From contig NZ_CP045422.1 of NCBI RefSeq assembly GCF_014926585.1, positions 3,130,001 to 3,194,000 of the forward strand: a stretch of DNA of 64,000 nucleotides, given 5' to 3'. A model generated the notes under the pieces. It saw only the letters and a list, made by a program, of their open reading frames with translations. It did not search any database and was not told the DNA's origin. The position numbers were made by a program, and so were the translations under genes. The number at the start of each line of letters is the position of its first letter. The first letter of the stretch is position 1. Shown here piece after piece: positions 9,615 to 18,417 of this stretch. The stretch comes from Devosia beringensis (lineage in GTDB: Bacteria; Pseudomonadota; Alphaproteobacteria; Rhizobiales; Devosiaceae).

Positions 9615-11462
9615 ATGGGTCTGACGACATCCCTTACCAATGCTGTGTCTGGTCTGAAGGTCAATCAGGACTCGCTGGCGCTGGTCAGCCGCAACATCTC
9701 CAATTCGGGGACGCCGGGCTACCACAAGCAGTCACTCAATGTCGTCGACTATAATTCCCAATCGAGCAGCTATGCGCGCAGCGTGGGGGCCAACCGGGCA
9801 TTCAATACGAGCCTGCAGACCTATTACAACCGGCAGGTGTCCGACACGGCCAATTCCACCGTGCAGGCCAACTATCTCAACCGCGTCCAGGGATTTCTGG
9901 GCAAGCCCGGTTCAACCGGATCGTTGGACACGATCTTCAGTGACCTGCAGAACTCACTGCAGGCCATTGCCACCAGCCCCGATGACTACACGTCGCGCTC
10001 CAATGCCGTGGCGTCGGCCCAGACCATGGCCGAGACGCTGAACCGGCTGTCCAGCACCATCCAGGGCATGCGTCAGGAGACCGAAGGTCAGATCGCCTCC
10101 GACGTCCACAACATGAACGGCATGCTGAACTCCCTTTCGGAGGTCAACAAGCGCATGCTTGACTTGGGCATGACCGACAGTGCCCGTTCTGCGCTGCTGG
10201 ATCAGCGCGATCGGCTGGTGGGTTCGGTGGCAGAACTCATCGATGTCAGGGCTGACTATCGTGGCGACGGCACCGTGGCGCTGATGACCCGTTCGGGCGT
10301 GGGCCTGCTGGACAATGGCGTATCGACCTTCAGCTTTGAAAGCGCCGGCAGCCTGTCGGCCAATTCGGTGTTTGATCCGAACTCTGCCGAGACCAAGGTT
10401 GGCAAGCTGACACTTACCACACCGTCGGGGCTGACGATCGACCTGGTGACCCAGGGCGTGCTGCAGGGCGGGCAGTTGGGCGGCCTGGTTGCCCTGCGTG
10501 ACAAGACCCTTGTGGAGGCGCAAGAACAGCTCGACGAAATCGCCTCCGGCCTGGCGCTGGCCTTTTCGACCGTCAAGAATCCAGGTGTTGCGGCGAGCGA
10601 CGGCGTCGTTCCACCAGCGACCGGCTTCGACATCGATCTGTCCGTGCTCAAGCCCGGCAATGACGTGCTGTTCACCTATACCGAGGGTGGCGTCAGCAAG
10701 CAGGTTCGTGTGGTCAATTCGATTGACCCGGTTGATTACAAGGATGCCTCGGGCCAGCGGGTGATCGGCATCGACCTGTCGGGCAATTCTACCGCGGCCG
10801 CGGCGGCGTTGAGCGCCAAGTTGCCGGGTCTGGCCATTACCAGCACGGGGGCGGGCAATCTGCGCATCCTTGATGATGGCGCGACGGGCAATACCGACGT
10901 CAAGAGCGCCGTGGCGCGCTCGACCTCGACCGGGCTGCAGGGCGCCGGGCTGGCATTCAACCTGTTCGTGGACCAGGGCAATGCGGTTTATACCAATGAC
11001 CTGGATGGCGACCCACCGCAGAAGCAGGGCTTCGCCGCCCGTATCTCGGTCAATAGTGCCATTGTTGCCAATAACAAGCTGATGGTTCAGCACGAGGTTG
11101 GCGGCACGCTGGGCGATGCCGACCGGGCCAATTACATCATCGACCAACTCGCCAGCATGAGCTTTACCTCAGGGGGCAATCCAGCCGCCAATGCCGACAA
11201 GTTCCAGCTGACCGGCAAGCTCAGCGAAGTGATCGGTCAGGTCATCGGTTTCCAGGGTGCCAGCATCAACGCGGCTTTGACCAAGGCCGATGACCGGCAG
11301 CTGACGCTCGACACCATCTCCGACCAGATGCAGACCGAGTATGGCGTCAACCTCGACGAGGAAATGGCCCGGCTGATGGAACTGCAGAATGCCTATTCGG
11401 CCAATGCCCGGGTTATCTCGGTGGTCAAGGAACTGCTCGATGCCCTGCTGGCCTCAGTTTGA
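9615..11462 (+). CDS. flgK: Hook-associated protein 1 FlgK
   Basis: A 615-residue HAP1 that joins hook to filament. The N terminus MGLTTSLTNAVSGLKVNQDSL with SRNISNSGTPGYHKQSL and the C terminus (EEMARLMELQNAYSANARVI) are the paired D0/D1 helices of the family. The centre contains the expected ALLDQRDRLVGSVAELIDV segment and a variable exposed domain. The length is within the normal range for the group. It lies 68 bases downstream of flgE and 14 bases before flgL, so it is probably part of the same sigma-54 transcript. Confidence 0.95.
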   Translation: MGLTTSLTNAVSGLKVNQDSLALVSRNISNSGTPGYHKQSLNVVDYNSQSSSYARSVGANRAFNTSLQTYYNRQVSDTANSTVQANYLNRVQGFLGKPGSTGSLDTIFSDLQNSLQAIATSPDDYTSRSNAVASAQTMAETLNRLSSTIQGMRQETEGQIASDVHNMNGMLNSLSEVNKRMLDLGMTDSARSALLDQRDRLVGSVAELIDVRADYRGDGTVALMTRSGVGLLDNGVSTFSFESAGSLSANSVFDPNSAETKVGKLTLTTPSGLTIDLVTQGVLQGGQLGGLVALRDKTLVEAQEQLDEIASGLALAFSTVKNPGVAASDGVVPPATGFDIDLSVLKPGNDVLFTYTEGGVSKQVRVVNSIDPVDYKDASGQRVIGIDLSGNSTAAAAALSAKLPGLAITSTGAGNLRILDDGATGNTDVKSAVARSTSTGLQGAGLAFNLFVDQGNAVYTNDLDGDPPQKQGFAARISVNSAIVANNKLMVQHEVGGTLGDADRANYIIDQLASMSFTSGGNPAANADKFQLTGKLSEVIGQVIGFQGASINAALTKADDRQLTLDTISDQMQTEYGVNLDEEMARLMELQNAYSANARVISVVKELLDALLASV

Positions 11463-11476
11463 CGGAGTAGCGTAAG

Positions 11477-13417
11477 ATGATCGTCAACAAATCAATGTTC
11501 CCGCTGCAGACCGGTTTTGGCGTCATCACCAAGATGCAGGACCGCTTCGCCGATCTGCAGATGCAGCTTGGTACGGGGATGAAGGCATCAACGCTGGCCG
11601 ATATGGGGCGGGACCTGCCGCTTTCGCTGTCGGTGCGCTCGCGCCTCGCCAAGATCGAGGGCTTTTCGGCCAATATCGCCACGGTCGATCTGCGCATGAG
11701 CTTTCTCGACAAGACCTTGTCCCGCCTCGATACAATGGAGAGCGAGGCGCGCAACTCGGCGGTGCAGGGCCAGTACGGCACCAACAATATCAACATGGCC
11801 ACGCTGCCAAGCCTCTCCAAGGCGCGGCTGGACGAGCTGGTGACGCTGCTGAACTCCGACGTCAACGGGCGCTACCTGTTCGGCGGCTCCAATACCGACA
11901 CCGCGCCGGTGCCTGACACCACCACGCTGCTCGAAGGGCAGGGCGGCAAGGCCGGGTTCAAGGCGGTGCTGAGCGAGCGCCGGGCGGCCGATGCCGGCAC
12001 GCTGGGCAATGGGCGTCTGGCGAGTGCGCACACGGTTGGCACGGCGACGGTGTCGTTGGCTGAAGATGGCCTGCATCCCTTCGGGATGAAGCTGTCCAAC
12101 ATCTCGACGACGGCACCGAACACCGCCCTGACCTATACGGCGCCGGTGACGACGGTCCCCGCCACGGCCAAGAGCCTGGACGTAACCTTCGCAGATGTGC
12201 CCGATCTGATCGTGGCGGGCAATACCATCACCATGGGCTTCGCTCTGCCCGACGGAACGGAAACCCAGGTTACCCTGCGGGCCGTCACGACGGCGGCGGT
12301 ACCGCCAGCGCTGGACGAGTTCGTCATCGGCGTCGATGCCGATACGACAGCCGTCAACTTCAAGGCGACGCTGGACGCCAAGCTGGTCGATGTCGGCTCC
12401 AAGGAGCTCTCGGCAGCCTCCAATTTCGTGGCGTCCGAGAGTTTCTTCAATGGCCCAGGTGAGCCCGTCCTGCGTGTCGCGGGTGGCAATCCTGCTACAG
12501 CGACGGCGCTGCGTGTCGCCGACGAGAGCGATACCATCATGTGGTACCAGGGCCAGTCACCCGCTGTCGCGGCCGAGGGGCTGGGGCGCATGGGTATCGG
12601 CACGGTCACCGATACGGTGACGCTGTCCGGCAAATTGCCGGTAACGGACAAATACGGCTTCCAGATTACGGCGGTGTCGGCAGACACGGCCCATATTGAT
12701 ACGACCTTTACCGCCGCGACCGCGACGTCCGGAGCCTCGACCAGTTTCAAGTTCGACCCTGCCCTGGCTGCCAATGAAGCCGTCAAGGTGACGCTTTCCG
12801 AGCCTGGCGGGGGCACGCGCACGCTGACGTTGACGGCTGTGAGCGGCAAGGCCGGGGCAGGGCAGTTCTCCATTGGCACCAATGCCAATGAGACGGCTGC
12901 CAATTTCGCCAAGGCCCTCGACATTGTCGCCTCCGAGGCTGCGATGACGGCAGAAGGCAATCCGCGCGCCACCGTCACCTCCCAGATCGATGACTCGACC
13001 CGGGTGGCCTATGGCATTGAAGCCAATGAATCGGGCCTGCTGCGCCTGGTGCGCAGTCAGGCGTCGATGGCGGTGGAGAACTTTCTCGACACCGATGCCG
13101 GCACCGAAGCCGATTCCAAGGCACGCTATGACGCCATGGCCCGGCGGCAGCAGCTGCAGTTGTCGGAGAGCCACAATTCCGAGCGCGGCTCGATCGAAAT
13201 CCTCACCATGGAAATGGCGATTGCCCGCAATTCGCTGAAAAGCGCCACGACCCGGCACACCGACTACAAGGCCCAACTGGACAATCTGCTCAGCGATGTC
13301 GAAACGGTCAGCAAGGAAGATGTGGCGATGGAAATCCTGGCGCTGCAGACCCGGCTGCAGGCCAGCTACCAGGTCACATCCATGGTCAGCCAGTTGAGCC
13401 TCTCCAAATATATGTAG
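11477..13417 (+). CDS. flgL: Hook-associated protein 3 FlgL, enlarged by inserted modules
   Basis: A 646-residue FlgL, about twice the usual 300-350 residues. The N-terminal helices (FGVITKMQDRFADLQMQLGTG, continuing to about residue 140 with NGRYLFGGSN) and the C-terminal core (VAYGIEANESGLLRLVRS from residue 510, then a helix ending LSLSKYM) are clearly the flagellin-like D0/D1 parts. Between them I see two related beta-rich modules, near 233-327 (LPDGTETQVTLRAV, then FVIGVDADTTAVNFKATLD) and 422-500 (GGGTRTLTLTAV, then FSIGTNANETAANFAKALD). They look like a duplicated domain. The protein forms the hook-filament junction. The gene ends just before a bidirectional terminator. Confidence 0.88.
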   Translation: MIVNKSMFPLQTGFGVITKMQDRFADLQMQLGTGMKASTLADMGRDLPLSLSVRSRLAKIEGFSANIATVDLRMSFLDKTLSRLDTMESEARNSAVQGQYGTNNINMATLPSLSKARLDELVTLLNSDVNGRYLFGGSNTDTAPVPDTTTLLEGQGGKAGFKAVLSERRAADAGTLGNGRLASAHTVGTATVSLAEDGLHPFGMKLSNISTTAPNTALTYTAPVTTVPATAKSLDVTFADVPDLIVAGNTITMGFALPDGTETQVTLRAVTTAAVPPALDEFVIGVDADTTAVNFKATLDAKLVDVGSKELSAASNFVASESFFNGPGEPVLRVAGGNPATATALRVADESDTIMWYQGQSPAVAAEGLGRMGIGTVTDTVTLSGKLPVTDKYGFQITAVSADTAHIDTTFTAATATSGASTSFKFDPALAANEAVKVTLSEPGGGTRTLTLTAVSGKAGAGQFSIGTNANETAANFAKALDIVASEAAMTAEGNPRATVTSQIDDSTRVAYGIEANESGLLRLVRSQASMAVENFLDTDAGTEADSKARYDAMARRQQLQLSESHNSERGSIEILTMEMAIARNSLKSATTRHTDYKAQLDNLLSDVETVSKEDVAMEILALQTRLQASYQVTSMVSQLSLSKYM

Positions 13418-13450
13418 CGCCTGTGACGGCAGACCGGACAGACAAACAAA

Positions 13451-13474
13451 AACCCCCGCAGCGATGCGGGGGTT
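13451..13474. terminator. Bidirectional terminator between flgL and flaF
   Basis: AACCCCCGCA and TGCGGGGGTT arms enclose a GCGA tetraloop, with A-rich sequence on the left and T-rich on the right. It can stop both the rightward flgE-flgK-flgL transcript and the leftward flbT-flaF transcript. Confidence 0.9.
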
Positions 13475-13495
13475 TTGAATTTGGCAGGTCTGTTA

Positions 13496-13870
13496 TCAGG
13501 CGCCGCGCAGGCCGGTGGCGATCTGGCGGTTCAGCCGCACCAGAATGTCGAGGCGCTGCGGCTCGGGTGCCGCTTCAAGCAGGATTTCACGGGTCTCGTT
13601 GAGAATGAACAGGCCCAGATTGGCGATGTTCTGGCGAATTTCCTGGGGCAGGAGGCTGTCTTCCTTGGTCACGGAAGACATGAAGATGGTCCACAGCTTG
13701 CGATTGAAGGTCAGGGCGATCTTGAGTTCCTCGCGCGACCCTGTCGCCCACTCGTCCTTGACGCGCTGGATGCCGGCCGCAGCCTTCATCAACAGGGCGG
13801 ATTCACGCTCGCGGGGGTTCTCAACTGCCTTGGTCGTCTGCTGGTAAGCGTGGGCGCCCTGCTGGTGCAT
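13496..13870 (-). CDS. flaF: Flagellin biosynthesis regulator FlaF
   Basis: A 124-residue FlaF, a small alphaproteobacterial protein needed for flagellin translation and secretion. The family pattern is visible: AYQQTTKAVENPRERESALL at the N terminus, then ALTFNRKLWTIFMSSVTKED, LPQEIRQNIANLGLFILNET and LDILVRLNRQIATGLRG. It is entirely helical with no membrane segment. The start overlaps the end of flbT by 50 bases, much more than a normal stop-start overlap. FlaF and FlbT act oppositely on flagellin mRNA in Caulobacter, and the two flagellin genes follow upstream, so local regulation is expected. Confidence 0.92.
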   Translation of the reverse strand: MHQQGAHAYQQTTKAVENPRERESALLMKAAAGIQRVKDEWATGSREELKIALTFNRKLWTIFMSSVTKEDSLLPQEIRQNIANLGLFILNETREILLEAAPEPQRLDILVRLNRQIATGLRGA

Positions 13871-14246
13871 GTTTCAAGAGATCCTGTTCATACTCAATCA
13901 GCCGATGCGCGGCCTTCAGAGCTTTGTAGAGGGCCCCGGTTAATATCTCGTTATTGATTTCATTGACTATTTCAGCGGCTGACGGGACCGCGGCCAGAAA
14001 CTCGTTGATCAGCCCGAAATAGGTTTCCTGCGTCGTGCCGATATCGTCGTCGATATACATCAGCTGCACGGCCAGATAGATGCGCTTGGCGGGGGAGTTC
14101 GCCTTGGCCGGGGTCAGGATATCCTTCTCGCGCAAGATGGGCGATTTGCCGTCGATAAACAGCCGCGTGCGCTGGTCGGAATTGGTGATGATGCAATTGC
14201 CCACCAGCAGCCTCTCGCCGGGCTTGAGTTCAACCTTGAGCGCCAT
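13821..14246 (-). CDS. flbT: Flagellin mRNA regulator FlbT
   Basis: A 141-residue FlbT. The N terminus LKVELKPGERLLVGNCIITN, then RTRLFIDGKSPILREKDIL, AKRIYLAVQLMYIDD and TYFGLINEFLAAVPSA are hallmark blocks. In Caulobacter FlbT binds the flagellin 5' leader and destabilises the message until the hook is complete. The C-terminal 16 residues lie in the sequence that also encodes the start of FlaF. It is transcribed leftward and separated from the flagellin gene upstream by that gene's terminator, so it likely has its own promoter in the 66-base gap, which I could not identify. Confidence 0.92.
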   Translation of the reverse strand: MALKVELKPGERLLVGNCIITNSDQRTRLFIDGKSPILREKDILTPAKANSPAKRIYLAVQLMYIDDDIGTTQETYFGLINEFLAAVPSAAEIVNEINNEILTGALYKALKAAHRLIEYEQDLLKHAPAGRPRLPADDQGS

Positions 14247-14312
14247 GGTAGCAGTCTCCCAGATTCGGGTTCAGTCACTGACCTCTAGCCTGCAATACCG
14301 GCGAAAACAACA

Positions 14313-14334
14313 AAGGCGGGCCTAAGCCCGCCTT
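14313..14334 (-). terminator. Terminator of flagellin gene 1
   Basis: AAGGCGGGC and GCCCGCCTT arms form a nine-base-pair stem. On the minus strand the hairpin is followed by TTGTTGTTTT, so it looks like a rho-independent terminator for the flagellin gene that ends at 14361. Confidence 0.85.
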
Positions 14335-14360
14335 GGTCACGTAACTGCCTTGCCTGGTGC

Positions 14361-16145
14361 TTAACGGAGCAGCTGCAGGATGGACTGGTCGGCCTGGCTG
14401 GCCAGCGAGAGCGAGTTGGACGACAGCTGCTGGCGGGTCTGCAGGGCCAGCAGGTTGGCGGCTTCTTCGTTCATGTCGGCCAGGGTCAGGTTGCCGGCGC
14501 CGGTCTCAAGAGTACTGATCATCGCCTTGGTAAAATCCTGGCGGTTCTGCACGATCGACAGATTGGAGCCGAAGGTCGATGCCTGCGAGCGGACATCGTC
14601 GAGGGCTGACTTCATGTCCATGAGCAGGGAGTCGATGTTAGCGTCGCTGTCGAGCTGCTTTTCCTCAAGCTGGGTCGGCACGCCCAGATTGGAGGCGTTG
14701 ATGGTCTGACCGTTCTTGGTGCGGATGTCGATCGACGAGGTGCCGGTCTCGTTGAAGGTGATGGTCAGATTATCGCCGCGCATCAGGTTGATGCCGTTGA
14801 AGGACGCGTCATCCGCCAGCTTGTCGAGCTGATCGCGCAGCTCATTGAACTGGCTGGCCAGGCCGGCACGCACGGAATTGCCTGCAACTTCAGTGCGGGC
14901 AACGGTCGAACCGTTAATGTTGCCCGCAGATGCGCCAATGATGTCCAGCTTCTGGGTCGACTGGTTCTCAAGGCGGAGCTTGCCATTGTCGTTGGACGCA
15001 CGGACACGGCCGACTAGCGCGGTGTTGGCGTTAATGCTTTCGACCAGTTCGTCGGCGGTCTTGGACATATTCTTGGTGGGTGGGGCAGCGACCAGTGCTT
15101 TTGGGGCTACGCCGGCCTGGGTGGCGGCAGTGGGAATGCTCAAGCCGCTGGTGGTGGCTGCACCGGCGCCTGAAACCGTGAATGCTTCGCCGTCCGCACG
15201 GGTGATCGTCACGGTATTGCCCGCAACCGAGGCATAGAAGCCGGTCTCACCCTGAGACTGCAGGCCATCATTGATTTCCTGGGCGGCCCGCGTGGAGTTG
15301 GTGGTTGCCGTGTCAGCAGCGCTACCGGCTGTCAGGGTCACGGTCTTGCCGCCGATGACGATGTCGCCACCGGTAAAGGTTATGCCAGACCCTACGGTGG
15401 CCGTGCCGACGCGGGTTTCAGCCGTGGCAGTGGCAGCAGTCTGAGCGGAGAGGCCCACAAGTTCGCCACCGGTGAAGACGCCGAAGGTCGTGTTGCTCGA
15501 ATTGGTCAGCTTCAATTGGCCGTTTTCTACTTCGGCCTTTACCACTGAGCCGCCAAGGGTCAGTGCCATCTTCTCATTGATCTTCTTGGCAACGTCTGCG
15601 GCGGTGTCACCCTTGGCGAAGTTTACGGTATTGGCATTGCCATTGTTCACGCCGACTTGGGTAAAGCTGAATGCGCCTGCGGCCTGAGTCCTGCCCCCGG
15701 CAGCTGCAAAGCCTCCATTGCCGGTAACCACTGCTTTTTGCACATTGGTGGAGATGGCTGTGCTGCCGACCGAGCCGCCTGCAATCGTCAAGTTGCCGGT
15801 GGCGGCCGCATCAATACCGAGCGAGGTGGTCTGGAACGATTTGTCCTGGCGCGCCTGGCGCAGCGTGGATTGCATCGATTCCAGTGTCTTGGTCATGGCG
15901 CTGAGGCCATTGTCCGCGGCCTTGAGGGTCTGGATGCCATTGGCCATGGAATCCATGAGCGCATTGAGATCACTCGACCGGTTGGTCAGCCCCTTGGCGG
16001 TGAACCAGTTGCTCGGATTATCAAGAGCCGAGTTGACCTTGTTGCCGGTGGAGAGGCGATTCTGGGCGGTCGCCATCATGTCGGCCGTGCCCTGCAGCGC
16101 AAGAAGGTTCGACCGGACGGCCTTTGAGAGTGAGATATCTGACAT
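14361..16145 (-). CDS. Flagellin, first of two tandem copies
   Basis: A 594-residue flagellin. The N-terminal D0/D1 region (LSKAVRSNLLALQGTADMM, then NRLSTGNKVNSALDNP) and the C-terminal region (LSIVQNRQDFTKAMISTL, then LADMNEEAANLLALQTRQQL, ending SILQLLR) are conserved. The exposed middle of about 260 residues is large for a rhizobial flagellin and contains beta modules near 155-232 and 255-335 plus a shorter one near 355-415. The protein lacks a signal peptide and is exported through the flagellar channel. It is similar along its whole length to the copy at 16378-18162, and has identical length. The leader between the ATG and the TTAA-N7-TTAA site is about 60 bases, with AAGGA before the start. 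Confidence 0.95.
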   Translation of the reverse strand: MSDISLSKAVRSNLLALQGTADMMATAQNRLSTGNKVNSALDNPSNWFTAKGLTNRSSDLNALMDSMANGIQTLKAADNGLSAMTKTLESMQSTLRQARQDKSFQTTSLGIDAAATGNLTIAGGSVGSTAISTNVQKAVVTGNGGFAAAGGRTQAAGAFSFTQVGVNNGNANTVNFAKGDTAADVAKKINEKMALTLGGSVVKAEVENGQLKLTNSSNTTFGVFTGGELVGLSAQTAATATAETRVGTATVGSGITFTGGDIVIGGKTVTLTAGSAADTATTNSTRAAQEINDGLQSQGETGFYASVAGNTVTITRADGEAFTVSGAGAATTSGLSIPTAATQAGVAPKALVAAPPTKNMSKTADELVESINANTALVGRVRASNDNGKLRLENQSTQKLDIIGASAGNINGSTVARTEVAGNSVRAGLASQFNELRDQLDKLADDASFNGINLMRGDNLTITFNETGTSSIDIRTKNGQTINASNLGVPTQLEEKQLDSDANIDSLLMDMKSALDDVRSQASTFGSNLSIVQNRQDFTKAMISTLETGAGNLTLADMNEEAANLLALQTRQQLSSNSLSLASQADQSILQLLR

Positions 16146-16207
16146 CTATGCGATCCTTGCCCTGGGCCCGTCGCGGCCCCGTTGCAATATGGTTAACAGG
16201 AATTTTA

Positions 16208-16222
16208 TTAATGGGGTGTTAA
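16208..16222. promoter_or_regulatory. CtrA-type site upstream of flagellin gene 1
   Basis: TTAA TGGGGTG TTAA is a perfect TTAA-N7-TTAA CtrA recognition sequence, 63 bases upstream of the flagellin 1 start. The copy-2 flagellin gene has no such site and carries a sigma-28-like promoter instead. Confidence 0.6.
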
Positions 16223-16320
16223 CCGCGGTCGCCATTGTCAGGGAAAGCAAATTAAGTTCGCATCAATCTCCCTTAATAGATGATGCCGAATTGGGGTGAT
16301 GCCGGGCCGGGCGCAATAGG

Positions 16321-16350
16321 GAAGGGGCGGACCTTGCGGCCCGCCCCTTC
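16321..16350 (-). terminator. Terminator of flagellin gene 2
   Basis: Ten-base arms GAAGGGGCGG and CCGCCCCTTC enclose a ten-base loop, 27 bases after the stop codon of the upstream flagellin gene. No long U-run follows on the minus strand, so it may act mainly as an mRNA end-stabilising hairpin. Confidence 0.7.
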
Positions 16351-16377
16351 TTAATAAAGCTCAGTTATTTCTGAGGC

Positions 16378-18162
16378 TTAACGGATCAGCTGGAGAACCG
16401 ACTGGTCCTGCTGGCTAGCCAGCGAGAGCGAGTTGGAGGCCAGCGACTGACGGGTCTGAAGCGCCAGCAGATTGGCGGCTTCCGAGTTCATGTCAGCCAG
16501 GGTCAGGTTGCCAGCGCCATCCTGGAGGGTGCTGATCATCGAGTTGGTGAAGTCCTGACGGCCCTGCACGATCGAGAGATTCGAACCAAAGCTCGAAGCC
16601 TGCGACCGCACGTCGTTGAGGGCGGTCTTCAGCTTGCCCAGCTGGGCATCGATGTTGGCATCGCTGTCAAGATCCTTGGCTTCGATGGTCGTGGAGACAC
16701 CGAGGTTGGCGGAGTTGACAGTCTTGCCTTCCTTGGCCTGGATGTCGATCGAGGACGTCCCGGTTTCGTTGAACGTGATGGCCAGCTTGTCGCCGCGCAG
16801 CAGGTTGATACCGTTGAAGGAGGCATCGTCCGACAGCTTGTCGAGCTGATCGCGCAGTTCGTTGAACTGGTCGGCCAGGCCGGCACGCACGGAGTTGCCA
16901 GCAACTTCGCTCTTGGCGCTGGTGGCGCCCGTCACGTTGCCGCCGGAAGCGCCGCTAATGTTCAGCTTCTGGGTCGACTGGTTTTCGATGCGCAGCTTGC
17001 CATTGTCGTTGGAGGCAAGAACCTTGCCGGCCAGCGATGCATTGCTGTTGATGCTTGCGACCAGTTCGTCAGCTGTCTTGGAGACATTCTTGGTAACAGG
17101 AGCGGTTACGGCCGACTTCGCCAAGACGCCGGCCTGTGTAGCGGCGGTTGGAATGTCGAGACCGCTGGTGGCAGCGGCGCCGGCACCGGTAACGGTGAAG
17201 GCCTGACCGTCGGCACGGGTGATGGTCACGATATTGGTGGCCACCGATGCATAGAAGCCGGTTTCGCCCTGGGCCTGCAGGCCTTCATTGATTTCCTGAG
17301 CAGCGCGGGCAGAGTTCGTTGCGGCGGTATCGGAAGCAGTACCAGCGGTCAGAGTAACGGTCTTGCCGCCGATGACGATGTCGCCGCCGGTAAACGCTGC
17401 TGCAGCGGCAACAGCGTTGGCGCCGACACGTGTTTCTGCCGTCGCATTGGCAGCCGTCTGAGCGGAAAGGCCGATGAGTTCGCCGCCCGTGAGCGTGCCA
17501 AAGGTCGTGTTGCTGGAATTGGTCAGCTTCAGCTGGCCATTTTCAACTTCAGCCTTCACCACGGAACCGCCGAGGGTCAGTGCCATCTTGTCATTGATCT
17601 TCTTGGCGACGTCAGTGGCAGTGTCACCCTTAGCAAAGGCGATGCTGTTGGCGTTGCCGTTGTTCACGCCGGTCTGGGTGAAGCTCAGCGTGCCGGCTGC
17701 CTGGGTCTTGCCACCGGCAGCTGCAAAGCCGCCATTGCCAACGGCAACTGCCTTCTGAACCTGGGTTGAAACGGCTGCCTCGCCGACCGAACCGCCCGAA
17801 ATGGTCAGGTTGCCCGAAGCGGCTGCATCGATGCTCAGCGAGGTGGTCTGGAACGACTTGTCCTGGCGGGCCTGACGCAGGGTCGACTGCATCGATTCAA
17901 GGGTCTTGGTCATGGCCGAGAGGCCATTGTCCGCAGCCTTGAGGGTCTGGATGCCGTTAGCCATGCCGTCGAGGAGCTGGTTCAGATCGCCAGCGCGGTT
18001 GTTGAGGCCCTTGGCAGTGAACCAGTTGCTCGGATTGTCGAGAGCCGAGTTGACCTTGTTGCCGGTGGAGAGGCGGTTCTGCGTCTCAGCCATCATCGAG
18101 GCAGTCGATGTCAGCGAGTTAAGGTTGGCGCGAACGGCTTTCGAGAGGGAGATATCAGCCAT
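16378..18162 (-). CDS. Flagellin, second tandem copy
   Basis: A 594-residue flagellin paralogous to the one at 14361-16145. Terminal regions are nearly the same (LSKAVRANLNSLTSTASMM; NRLSTGNKVNSALDNP; LADMNSEAANLLALQTRQSL; SVLQLIR) and the central modules are collinear, with differences concentrated at residues 120-160, 240-290, 340-420 and 478-510. The constant length and even scatter of changes point to an old duplication kept under selection, not to a fresh copy. AAGGA precedes the ATG by about eight bases. The promoter at 18225-18251 is of the sigma-28 kind. Both copies can enter the same filament or be used at different times. Confidence 0.95.
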   Translation of the reverse strand: MADISLSKAVRANLNSLTSTASMMAETQNRLSTGNKVNSALDNPSNWFTAKGLNNRAGDLNQLLDGMANGIQTLKAADNGLSAMTKTLESMQSTLRQARQDKSFQTTSLSIDAAASGNLTISGGSVGEAAVSTQVQKAVAVGNGGFAAAGGKTQAAGTLSFTQTGVNNGNANSIAFAKGDTATDVAKKINDKMALTLGGSVVKAEVENGQLKLTNSSNTTFGTLTGGELIGLSAQTAANATAETRVGANAVAAAAAFTGGDIVIGGKTVTLTAGTASDTAATNSARAAQEINEGLQAQGETGFYASVATNIVTITRADGQAFTVTGAGAAATSGLDIPTAATQAGVLAKSAVTAPVTKNVSKTADELVASINSNASLAGKVLASNDNGKLRIENQSTQKLNISGASGGNVTGATSAKSEVAGNSVRAGLADQFNELRDQLDKLSDDASFNGINLLRGDKLAITFNETGTSSIDIQAKEGKTVNSANLGVSTTIEAKDLDSDANIDAQLGKLKTALNDVRSQASSFGSNLSIVQGRQDFTNSMISTLQDGAGNLTLADMNSEAANLLALQTRQSLASNSLSLASQQDQSVLQLIR

Positions 18163-18224
18163 AGTACTGGTCCTTTTCTAGGAGTACTCAAAACAAACGC
18201 CTCTTTCTGAGGCATCCCCACAAT

Positions 18225-18251
18225 CATCCGGCAGCCTCTAAAGAAACGTTA
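18225..18251 (-). promoter_or_regulatory. Sigma-28-like promoter of flagellin gene 2
   Basis: Read on the minus strand, TAACGTTT is followed after exactly 11 bases by GCCGGATG. The FliA consensus is TAAAGTTT-N11-GCCGATAA. The -35 element differs by one base and the -10 element retains GCCG. It lies about 63 bases upstream of the start codon. Confidence 0.5.
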
Positions 18252-18307
18252 AATGGGCGATGAAATTTTGGGCAAATTCCAATGAGGTTGTTATCGCGCC
18301 GAAATGC

Positions 18308-18332
18308 AAAAAGCCCCGGTGGCCGGGGCTTT
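18308..18332 (-). terminator. Terminator upstream of flagellin gene 2
   Basis: Eight-base-pair arms built on AGCCCCGG/CCGGGGCT are followed on the minus strand by a run of five T. It ends the transcript of the small gene at 18418-18768 and insulates the flagellin promoter. Confidence 0.85.
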
Positions 18333-18417
18333 GAGACAAGGTGCAGCGGACGGTTGGTCACGATCTATTAAGGAAGTGGGCAAGGGATGCATTCCTGGCC
18401 ATGCCGCCGCAGCTGGT

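Noticed and set aside
16146-16200. Sigma-28-like promoter before flagellin 1 (TTAACCAT-N11-GCCGCGAC)
   Set aside because: Both elements deviate too much from TAAAGTTT and GCCGATAA; the TTAA-N7-TTAA site is the clearer signal.
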